Of a DNA stretch of 64,000 nt, positions 29,301 to 40,212 are shown one piece after another. Source of the DNA: Chrysomallon squamiferum (lineage: Eukaryota; Mollusca; Gastropoda; Neomphalida; Peltospiridae). Each line of letters begins with the position of its first letter. Positions within the stretch are counted from its first letter, which is position 1. The position numbers were made by a program, and so were the translations under genes. The stretch lies in the NCBI GenBank assembly GCA_012295275.1, contig CM022678.1, positions 615,394 to 679,393 of the forward strand. The letters are read 5' to 3'. The notes under the pieces are model-generated. The model was not told the DNA's origin. It ran no database searches and saw only the letters and a list, made by a program, of their open reading frames with translations.

Positions 29301-30918
29301 TTATTGGCTATCATCCTGATCGATCTCTGAAGGATGAAAAATATCAAGTATTTTTCTATTTACTGGAAAATGGAGCTGATCCTAATTTAACAGACTATGA
29401 TAACCATTCTGCTTTACACATAGCAGCTGGAAAATTAAATATAGAAATTGTGACAGCACTGATTGAAAAAGGTGTTGATGTGAATATTAGAAACAGCCTA
29501 GGTCTCACTCCTCTTTTTCTAGCTGTTTGTTACTGTGTACGTGATCCATCTTTGAATAATGAAAAATATAAAGTATTTTTCTATTTACTGGAACACGGAG
29601 CTGATCCTAATCTACCAGACAAAGATAACAATTCTGTTTTACACCTAGCAGCTGAACGTGGAAATATAGAAACTGTGACAGCACTGATTGAAAAAGGTGC
29701 TGATGTAAATGTTAGAAACAGCCAAGGTCAAACTCCTCTTTTTCTAGCTGTTTGTTACTGTGTACGTGATCCATCTTTGAATAATGAAAAATATAAAGTA
29801 TTTTTCTATTTACTGGAACACGGAGCTGATCCTAATCTACCAGACAAAGATAACAATTCTGTTTTACACCTAGCAGCTGAACGTGGAAATATAGAAACTG
29901 TGACAGCACTGATTGAAAAAAGGTGCTGATGTAAATGTTAGAAACAGCCAAGGTCAAACTCCTCTTTTTTCTAGCTGTTTGTTACTGTGTACGTGATCCA
30001 TCTTTGAATAATGAAAAATATAAAGTATTTTTCTATTTACTGGAACACGGAGCTGATCCTAATCTACCAGACAATGATAACAATTCTGTTTTACACCTAG
30101 CAGCTGAACATGGAAATATAGAAATTGTGACAGCACTGATTGAAAAAGGTGCTGATGTGAATGTTAGAACCAGCCGACGTCAAACTCCTCTTTTTCTAGC
30201 TGTTTGTTACTGTGTACTTCATCCTTCTCTGACTAATGAAAAATATAAAATATTTTTCTATTTACTGGAACACGGAGCTGATCCTAATCTACCAGACAAT
30301 GATAACAATTCTGTTTTACACCTAGCAGCTGAACGTGGAAATATAGAAATTGTGACAGCACTGATTGAAAAAGGTGTTGATGTAAATACTGAAAACAGGC
30401 AAGGTGTAACACCTCTTTTGTCAGCTGTTAATTACAGACAGCTTGATCCATCTCTGAAGGATGAAAAATGTAAAGTACTTTTGTATTTACTGGAACATGG
30501 AGCTGACCCTAGTGTAACAGACAGTGATAACAGTTCTGTTTTACACCTAGCAGCTGAACATGGATACTTTGAAATTGTGATACCACTGATTGAAAAAGGT
30601 GTTGATATAAACATTAAAAACAGTCGAGGTGAAACTCCTCTTCTTATTGCAGTTAAGAGTGCACAACTGATACTACCTTTGTATTTACTACAGCGAGAAC
30701 CTTTGAAGAAAGTAAATTTCTTTATACAACAACATCAAGCTTTGAACAAAATAGCTTTGTATTTACTGGAGCATGGAGCTGATCCTTATTTAACAGACAA
30801 TGATAACATTTCTGTTTTATACCAAGCAATAAAACATAGAAATTTAGAAGTTGTGACAACACTGATTGAAAAAGGTGTTGATGTAAATATTATAACCTGC
30901 AGAGGCTGTGAACTCTGA
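20392..30918 (+). CDS. nSTAND-type NTPase with ~40 ankyrin repeats (five coding exons)
   Basis: Exons: 20392-20590, 21207-21293, 22315-22335 (microexon, tentative), 23228-23257 and 23595-30918. All introns are GT-AG and phase 1. The product is about 2550 residues if two +1 homopolymer insertions in the last exon (29916-29921 and 29965-29970) are discounted; read literally, translation stops at 29929. The N-terminus is Ser/Thr-rich (1-66), then comes a RHIM-like stretch NVLIGDNSTLI (85-95). A P-loop NTPase follows: Walker A GSSGSGKT near 150-157, Walker B VVLIDD near 196-201, and CIITLRK near 234-240 as a probable sensor. A helical region and then ankyrin repeats run to the end, with a ~75-residue double-ankyrin unit repeated about 21 times. 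The family (STAND NTPases with ankyrin sensors) is typically linked to innate sensing or signalling. That role is inferred, as is the nSTAND3 label. Confidence 0.85.
21260..21292 (+). other. RHIM-like motif in exon 2 of the nSTAND-ankyrin gene
   Basis: Exon 2 encodes NVLIGDNSTLI. RHIM amyloid motifs of necroptosis and IMD-type adaptors centre on a (I/V)Q(I/V)G tetrad in an Asn-rich setting. Here the tetrad is VLIG, so the usual Gln is Leu, and the downstream Asn is offset by one position. The placement N-terminal to a STAND NTPase matches where signalling motifs sit in NLR-like proteins. Functional amyloid identity is only a hypothesis. Confidence 0.4.
21752..21812 (+). repeat. (AT)n microsatellite in intron 2
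   Basis: About 20 AT dinucleotides pass into a short TATG run. Confidence 0.9.
22501..22554 (+). pseudogene. Decayed duplicate of exon 2 (RHIM-like exon) inside intron 3
   Basis: Seventeen codons align with exon 2 without gaps (40 of 51 bases identical by eye). They read NISHCRNFILGDKSNIM against KISDCGNVLIGDNSTLI. An upstream 'gacag' acceptor would give the same phase 1. The donor is destroyed: gaaaataa stands where exon 2 has cagtaagt. The reading frame is still open across the motif. Confidence 0.7.
22894..23352 (+). repeat. Trinucleotide tracts in introns 3 and 4
   Basis: (AATA)n/(AAT)n with interspersed CAT units covers about 22894-22980. An (ATT)n tract starts within about five bases of the exon 4 donor and runs 23260-23352. 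Confidence 0.85.
26220..30900 (+). repeat. Tandem coding super-repeat of the ankyrin domain (~225 bp unit)
   Basis: Each unit encodes two ankyrin motifs. The first has the core YLLEHGADPNLTDNDNNSVL, the second GNIEIVTALIEKGADVNIRN. Around 21 units occur. Long units carry an extra segment (pattern DPSLNNEKYKVF) between the repeats and short units lack it. Units at 29511-29735 and 29736-29961 are identical apart from one added A, which indicates very recent tandem duplication or homogenisation. Confidence 0.92.
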
Positions 30919-32234
30919 ACAGAACCAAGTTGTCCTGTATTTACTGGAACATGATCCTATTTTAAGATGAGAGTGGTATCAACAGGAGAACTGTTTTATG
31001 TTTGTGGAGAATGGAGCTTAAGATAATAACAGATAAATATATTTTATTATGAATGTACACAGACTGTCACTTTTAAGTGCGAGATTACCTGGTGAGAATA
31101 TTTTTAAATTATGCCGAAATAATAGTTTGGCATGATATTGATGTTCATAAGAAATAGAAAAATTGTACTGAAGAAATCTAGATTTTGTTTGTGGTACAAA
31201 GTTGATCTTAATTTTCTATTTTCATCCTGAAACAATTCCTGATTCAGTTTTATTTTGAACTGCTTCATTTGTGCTTATTTATACTGTAATGTTGTATCAG
31301 TGTATTTAAGTGTGTGTTAAGTATTATTTTACAGTTTTGACTTTTCAATTCAAAAGAATAATTACTGATTCATTTGTCAGACCAGATTTTTGAAATTAAA
31401 GTCAATGTGAGTTTGTGTAACTATGTTGCTGATGTAGACTGGTGTATATCTAGATATTGCATTGCTGTACTGTATACTTGGCTATTTCTATTCTGATATT
31501 ATATTTATGTATGGTGTAGTTTTTGTTTCCATGCAAATATTGTATAACCATGTTATATAGTCTGTTTTATAAACTGAAATATATTATTAATGTATGGTGT
31601 AGCTTTTGTTTCCATACAAATATTTTATTAGCATATTGTGTAATCTAATGTATCTATACAAATATTATATTAATGTATGAATAGTTTTTGATTCTATGCA
31701 AATATTACATTGCCATATTGTATTGTCTGTTCTATCTATTCAAATATTGTATAATATATGGCATACTTTTTTGTTTCTATACAAAGTTCGTATAACCATG
31801 TTCCATAGTCTTGTGTATCTATTCAAATATTGTCTTACAGTTGTACAGATTTTTTGTTATTTTGTTGTCTATTTTATTTATACATAACAAGAAATAATAT
31901 TGTATGAAATTTTAATAATGATTTTTACTTTTCACTGAAACACTTGTGGATTTCTTGCTCAGTTCAATTTAGAAAGATGTTTAGATAAGTTAGGGTTCCA
32001 ATAATCATACAACATTAATAGTATTAATTTTGATCAGGTTATTCAATAAGTGAAAAGTCAAACAGTTTTTAAATGAGATTTATGTTATTATTCTATTAGA
32101 CTATTCATGTGAAGATGTCATAATTAAAGTTGTGTTTTAATATTGAGTCCACATTTTTAGTGTATATTTTTTATACTAGGTAAAAATGTATATTGTCAAT
32201 GTAAAGGTTTTTTGGGTTTTTTGTTTTTTTGTTA
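30919..32234 (+). other. 3' flank of the ankyrin gene with degenerate ~70-bp tandem repeat
   Basis: Just after the stop at 30916-30918 another frame continues as ankyrin-like NQVVLYLLEHDPIL, a truncated unit. From about 31480 to 31860 an AT-rich unit recurs five or so times (tttccatacaaatatt, then accatgttatatagtctgtt). No canonical AATAAA was seen close to the stop. Confidence 0.6.
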
Positions 32235-32423
32235 TTACATTATAAAATAGTTCTGTAGTACTAAATATTTTTACTATGTTTAAAAAAACTAAACTAGTAT
32301 TATGATGATTAATTTACGATTTTGTATATATTTTTATTTTATAAAATGTTTGGTTTTTCGTGTTTTTCATAAATTTATGTTTTGAAGTAAAATGTATATA
32401 TATATGTGCATGTGTATGTGTGT

Positions 32424-32456
<33 letters not shown>

Positions 32457-33260
32457 CCAACAGCACCCTCACACAAAATCTGCATGTTTGATTTTGAATA
32501 CATCTTTAATGGCTCTGCCTGACTGAACACCATGATAGACGCTAGTATAACACTATAAATGACAATATCGTAGTTATACTGCTGACAACTGAACCAGTGA
32601 CAGTGTTTTACCATATATTAACGTCCCAGGTGTCTTGGAGGTATTTCCCAAGTATTTTACATCTAAACAAGGAGAAATAAACCTCATACACGTTAATGGT
32701 GTTTATGTATCTTTAGATTATGCTTCAAGCTTTTAGTTAAAAGATAGTAAAAAATTATTAAAGCAAATTTAATTTTAAATTATGAGTATTTTTAGTTAAT
32801 AATGTTTATCTGTTTTATAATTACAAAATATTAAACAATTAATCAAGTAAATTTAAATTAGGAATATTTGTATTTAGTAAATGTTTTCATTTGTTTGACA
32901 TTGTAAAACAAATTTAATCTGTGATATTTTATTACTACTGTTCCTTTACTTGTAAATAACTTGAATCAATGTTTTGTGATGAATTATTATTGTTATTATT
33001 ATTATTATTATTATTATTAAAAATTATTTTGAGGAATATATTAAGCTTTATATTATATATAATGATATTTTTTCTATTTGATTTTAATATTTTGGTTTGT
33101 CTTTGTTTTTTTTTTTTCTTTCTTGAAGATATTATTCTATGCATATTCTTTTGTTATTAAATTGTTTCTCAATTACGATTAAGTAATATAGGATGTAGTA
33201 TTGAAAAGTAATTCTTAATTTCATTTTCTTCCTTTATTATTACTATTATTATTATTATTA

Positions 33261-33297
<37 letters not shown>

Positions 33298-33971
33298 TTA
33301 TAACGGGTCTGTATTGAAGTAGTGATATTTAATAAGTGACAGAACGATGCAGTGACAAAGTATAATCAAAATTTTATTTTCAAAACTAGAACCACTGAAT
33401 TGTTTGTATATTTTAAACTTGTTTACAATTGTTGTTCCCCATCACTGCAGTTATCTTCCATCTCATAGTTGTTTACATTTCTTGAACTGAAATGCAAATT
33501 GTGCGCAATTCCACAAAGCTATTTGTTGAAAGGGACAGTTCCATGTCTCCTGACAACAGTTGCAAGCCTCTCTTCCCTCTGCATTTGTTCACCTACCATT
33601 TGGTTGGATGGTTGTCATTCCTTTGAAATTTACATCCAAGGTTTCACACCTATGAAATTTGTATCCGAGTTTCACACCTATGAAATGGCAAGCCTTTGAA
33701 CAGAACTGTTTTATAACTATTTGTATTGACTATAGCACTGATTCTTAAATAACACCGAATAATAGTACTGTATAAATATATGTATATATATATATTTCTT
33801 CTTTTTTCTTTTCTTTTTTTTTTGATGATTGTTTTCTTGAAGAAATTATTTTATGCATATTATTTTTCTCTTTTGATGATTGTTTCCTTGGAGAAATTAT
33901 TTTATACATATTATTTTGTTATTGAACTTTTATTTATTTTTATTTTTTATTCAATTACTAATGATTTATTG

Positions 33972-34033
<62 letters not shown>

Positions 34034-35253
34034 GTTATTTGGGAATCTATAGAATATTTTTTTTCATTTTTAACTTTTAACTTTTATGTTTTTAATCATT
34101 AGTATGTACCAAATTAATTTATACAGCAAATACATGTACATATTTTTAACTACATTGATTTTTTTTTGTCTTACTTAATTAGCTTGGTAGAAAGTTTTTA
34201 CTATATTTATTTTGTGCATCAACTAACTTTAGATCAAATTTCTGTTTTATAATTAACTATCTTTAATTAATGGATTGTCTCCCATTTGTTACACATCCAG
34301 ATGTTAGTTTGATGCTTTATGAAGCTAACTCCAGTGATTTTAGTGCAGTAGTTACCAGTCACCAAGTGTTCTTCATTTTATTCAGTTATACTATAATATA
34401 TAATAAAAAATAATAAAAAATTACTGATTACAATAATAATAATAATAAGAAGAAGAAGAAGAAGAAGAAGAAAGAAAGAAGAAAAAATCAAATTTATTAT
34501 GTAGTTCATGTGGCACAAGTTTTCTTTAAGATTGTCACAAGATGTTGTTTTTTTTCACTTTCAGAAACAGCAAATCAGATTAAAAAAATACTTGGTCTGG
34601 TTGGTTGTGAAAGTCACCTGATAGTTGGGTTGTCTTAAGCAGTAGTTTTTGTTGGGATTAGCAAGACAGGAAATAAATTAATGTTTCAGTACAGCTAACA
34701 TTTCAGTATCAGGAGTAATCAGACCACTTTAAATTGCTCTGTTTAAACTTTTATTAATTTTTTATTTTTTTTTGGTACTTATGGTAAATTATAATATGGA
34801 ACAATTGCTTAATTATTTCCTCATCTTTTTGTGTAACAACTGGGAAGATGAGTCTATTATTGTATACTAGATAGAGCACATCTGATCATCAGTTCTCTCT
34901 GTCTGTGTTAATGTTAGTGCTATAACAAATGGGATGATAGTCATAACAGTTTTCATTGAGTGTAAATGTGATAAATTGCTAATGTTTTAAATAACAATTA
35001 TTGTTATGAAGTGTATTGTAATTCAACTGACAATTAACATAATAAATATATTTTATAAATGGTAATTACTTTTGTTTTCTTTATTAGATTAAGTATATTT
35101 CCTGTATTATTCAAGAAAAAACACACTGCAATGGAATAATGCATTCTACGAGTTCATGTGACATCCTCTGACATTCACTAGTGACATAGTGTTACATTCA
35201 AGCATGTCTGGTAACTCTGCTAATGGACTCTTCCTATAAGTAAATTGTGGAAA
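32235..35253 (+). repeat. Right copy of the ~3-kb segmental duplication
   Basis: Direct-orientation partner of 1-3252. The copies differ by substitutions and by the lengths of ATT/TTC tracts (33236-33298, 33970-34035, 34434-34470). A (TG)n run at 32400-32456 lies at the start. No coding gene was recognised. Confidence 0.85.
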
Positions 35254-35333
35254 TTACTTGCAGTGTAGTCATCTGTAATTAAGTAAATCTCTGCAATATT
35301 TCTTTTACTTGTGGTTTTAAAAAAATATTGTAA

Positions 35334-35377
<44 letters not shown>

Positions 35378-36612
35378 AATGTTACTTATTACTGGTATTG
35401 TGTTGTGTTTAAATGTAATGTACATTATAAACTAAATAATTAATAATAATAATATAGAAAAACAAATAAACACACTAACAAAATGTTTTACATATGTACT
35501 TTGATTATACCTGCATTTATAATATAATTTAAAAAATAAAAATTTTAATCAAAAATATCAGAATATGTAAATGCAACACTAACTAAACATAACAATTTAT
35601 GAATTATTTTTACTAATTCACTATTTAAACACAAATATTCTGACTATGAAGTCACCTTAAAATTTCAAAAACAACAACATAAACTTTATAAACTGACACA
35701 TTTTGATAAACGTTATCATCTGTTTTCATCTGGACTCTATTACAGTGTCTGTATCTCAGGATGGGACCAGCAAGCACCACACCCTTGAGACCAGACCACA
35801 CCCTGACAGATCTGTGTTTCAATACAAAATGTAATTTATTACTGTTGTTTTTAACGGACGGAACCAATAAAAAATGAATCAAATTTAGTGAATGATTTGT
35901 ACAATGTGCAGTAATAGCGATAAAATAAGATTAAAAACAAACAAGAAAAAGAAAGGTAAGACAAGACTCAAATTATAGAACAAAGCTGTAAATATACAAG
36001 TTATCACAAGAACATTCTGACCACTGCAGTGGTCAAGTATTCATTACACTTGTATAATACAATGTAACAAGTACACAGAATGACCAGCCATAGGGTCAAA
36101 GAAAAAAAGAAAATCATTAAGATTGTGTAATAGACTGTAACAACTAGAATTTGTCCAGTCAGATGGTCAAGAGGTCACTGTGTTTGTGTAATACACAGTA
36201 ATAATAGTTACTGGACGGATTGTGAAGGACATGGGAAGTAAAATGAACTGAGCAGTTTGTAAAATGTAGGTGGAGCCAGTTTCCAATAGCAACGTGTCAA
36301 TAAATCATTTATGCTCCAAATATTAATAATTATTTTTATTTGGCCAATCACATGGTTAAGACATTGCTTACATTTTGAGTAACACATGTACACAGACAGA
36401 CAGACAGACACATAGTATATTGTAAATTGTGGGAGGAGTCTGTTTTCTATCATGCAGACAATCAATAATTTATGTAATAAATATTAGTAATTATTACTGC
36501 ACTGAATGTCAAGTCAGTCACACATGGTGACAGAAACAGCCAATCGCTCTGCAGTATGTGGGCGGAACCAGACATCTGTCATTGAGATGAGATTTAAAGT
36601 GAGTCGCTGAGT
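35254..36612. other. Non-coding region between the ankyrin locus and DNAJC27
   Basis: It contains (CA)n at 35340-35370 and loosely repeated text at 36000-36200 (taatacaatgtaacaagtac and taatacacagtaataatag). It probably includes the 3' untranslated region of DNAJC27 at its right edge. Confidence 0.4.
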
Positions 36613-36645
36613 TTATGTCTGACATCGTTTGAGCAGAGCTGTGCG

Positions 36646-37495
36646 TCATGGACACACGAGCAGTTTAAACGCCTCCTCACTGCCTGGCCCACACTCTTGT
36701 CTGGATGCAACAACACAGCAAGTCTCCTGTACGCCTTTGTTCACATCATCTCTGTCAAATACACACACAAAATAAACAAATAATAAACACATATATACAT
36801 ACATACATACATACATACATACATACATACATACATACATAGACACACTCTTGTCTGGATGCAACAACACAGCAAGTCTCCTGTACGCCTTGTTCACATC
36901 ATCTCTGTCAAATACACACACAAAATAAACAAATAATAAACACATATATACATACATACATACATACATACATAGACACACTCTTGTCTGGATGCAACAA
37001 CACAGCAAGTCTCCTGTACTTTTGTTCACATCATCTCCGTCAAATACACACACACATAAATACACACATACATACATACATACATACATACATACATAGA
37101 CACACTCTTGTCTGGATGCAACAACACAGCAAGTCTCCTGTACGCCTTTGTTCACATCATCTCTGTCAAATACACACACACACACATATATAAACAAATA
37201 ATAAACACATACATACATACATAGACACACTCTTGTCTGGATGGAACAACACAGCAAGTCTCCTGTACGCCGTGTTCACATCATCTCTGTCAAATACACA
37301 CACACATAAACAAATAATAAACACACACATACATACATACATACATACATACATACATACATACATACATACATAGACACACTCTTGTCTGGATGTAACA
37401 ACACAACAAGTCTCCTGTATGCCTTATTCACATCATCTCTGTCAAATACACACACACAAATAAACAAACAAACATAACAAACAAACAAATACTAA

Positions 37496-37532
<37 letters not shown>

Positions 37533-38581
37533 GGTGTGTACATTATTATACGTAAACACCTACATATGAACATATATTCACTTATATACCTAAAAACACT
37601 AACATAAAAGTAAATTAATAAATTAATTTTTATTTTTAAATTTATAAATTAATTCTGACAAAGAATCAACTACATGAACTGTAGTAACAATAATATTAAT
37701 AATAAAGGAAAAGAATAAAAATAAATAAATAGATTAAGTAAGTATAATTTATGATTTTAACCTTTTGTTTAATGTAAATAAATGAACAAACTAAAAAAGA
37801 TAAAAAAAATAAAAATAAATATAGAAATACTTTACAGACCTGATATTCCTAACTTTATATATTTTTGATTAATAATATTAATTAAAAACAAAATGAGTAA
37901 ATATTTGAGTACTCACTTTGTGGCTCCAGCCTCAAGTCCGAGTCTTTCAAAGTCAGATTTTGAGTTTTTCAGTTTGTGGATGGCTTCTATCTGCTCCTTG
38001 GTGTAGCCAAGCTGAGTCTGAACAGGCAGACGTCTGCCGCCGTTGTCAATGGTAGACACAACCCCGTCAAACAGCGTCTGAAACAACAGCGTTTTTAAAC
38101 CATAACTTAGTTACATTTATGTTGTCTGAGTATCAGTATGAATATACACATATGTGTACCTTGTCACTTTATGTAATTATTAAAATATGATTAGGTAACT
38201 GGAACAAAATGTTTGTTCTAATTTTCCAATTCTGATTGTGTATATTATTTGATGTCTTCACTGAGAAAAAAGGCTGAAGAAAGTACAATATAAATTTAGT
38301 ATTTGTTAATCTGACCCATTCCAAGATTATTTAGATTGTTTCCATTTTGCATGTAAATATACGTTTTAACCATAGTAATAATAATAATAATAATAATAAT
38401 TTAGTATTTGTTAATCTGACCCATTCCAAGATTATTTAGATTGTTTCCATTTTGCACGTAAATATACGTTTTAACCATAGTAATAATAATAATAATAATA
38501 ATAATTTAGTATTTGTTAATCTGACCCATTCCAAGATTATTTAGATTGTTTCCATTTTGCACATAAATATACGTTTTAACC

Positions 38582-38612
<31 letters not shown>

Positions 38613-38689
38613 TTTAGTATTTGTTAATCTGACCCATTCCAAGATTATTTAGATTGTTTCCATTTTGCACGTAAATATACGTTTTAACC

Positions 38690-38757
<68 letters not shown>

Positions 38758-40179
38758 TAATAATAATAATAATAATAACAACAGCAGTAATAAATAATAT
38801 TAACAGTTATAATTTATTTATTGTAACAGTATCATAAAAAATAATAAAACTTTTATCAGGAGACTAAAAAAATTAAAATCAATTGTTTAAATTTTAAAAA
38901 AGATTGATGTTGTTTTTGGAAAGGCAGGGGAAATAACTGGAAACCCAGTGAATGACTGGGTTGGTACCTGAACAGCAGTAACAGTATATATAACAAAAAC
39001 AACAACACTATTACTAATGTTAGTATAACGCTGTAAGTAAAATGAAGATAAAAAATAACAATACTATTCGAAATATTAATATTAAACTATAAGTAAGTGA
39101 AGATATAAAAACAACAATACTATTACTAATGTTAGTATAACACTGTAAGTAAATGAAGATAAAAAAATAACAATACTATTAGAAATATTAGTATTAAAAT
39201 ATAAGTAAGTGAAGATATAAAAACAACAATACTATTAATAATGTTAGTATAATTGCTATAAGTAAGTTAAGATATAAAAATAACAACACTATTACTAATG
39301 TTAGTATAAAACTATGAGAACTGAAAATATAAAACATCACTGTTAGGAATTTAGTATAAAAAACAATAAGTAAAGATATAAAAATAACAACACTAATAGT
39401 AATGTTAGTATTAAACTATAAGTAAAGATATAAAAGCAATAGCACTAATAGTAATGTTATTAAGTAAAGATGTAAAACCTATAACACTATTAGTAATGTT
39501 ATTAAGTGAGAATGTAAAAATAACAACACTATTAGTAATTAAGTAAAGATGTAAAAATAGTAACACTATTAGTAATTAAGTAAAGATGTAAAAGCAATAA
39601 CACTATTAGTAATGTTATTAAGTGAAGATGTAAAAAATAACAACACTATTAGTAATTAAGTGAAGATGTAAAAGCAATAACACTATTAGTAATGTTATTA
39701 AGTGAAGATGTAAAAATAACAACACTATTAGTAATTAAGTGAAGATGTAAAACTAGTAACACTATCAGTAATTAAGTGAAGATGTAAAACTAGTAACACT
39801 ATCAGTAATTAAGTGAAGATGTAAAAATAGTAATACTATTAGTAATTAAGTAAAGATGTAAAAAGCAATAACACTATTAGTAATGTTATTAAGTGAAGAT
39901 GTAAAAATAACAACATTATTAGTAATTAAGTGTGAAGATGTTTCTCACTTTAAACATATCGTTGACACCCTCGCCTGTCTGTGCTGATGTCTCAAAGTAG
40001 TGGAAGTGATGAGTGTCTGCCCACATCCTCCCCTCCACCTCCTCCACACTCCTCTTCTTGTCTGTCTGAAAATACACCACTGTGTCACATCACTGAATTC
40101 AAATACACACACACACACACATACACACTCCTCTTCTTGTCTGTCTGAAAGAGACACCACTGTGTCACATCACTGAATT

Positions 40180-40212
<33 letters not shown>

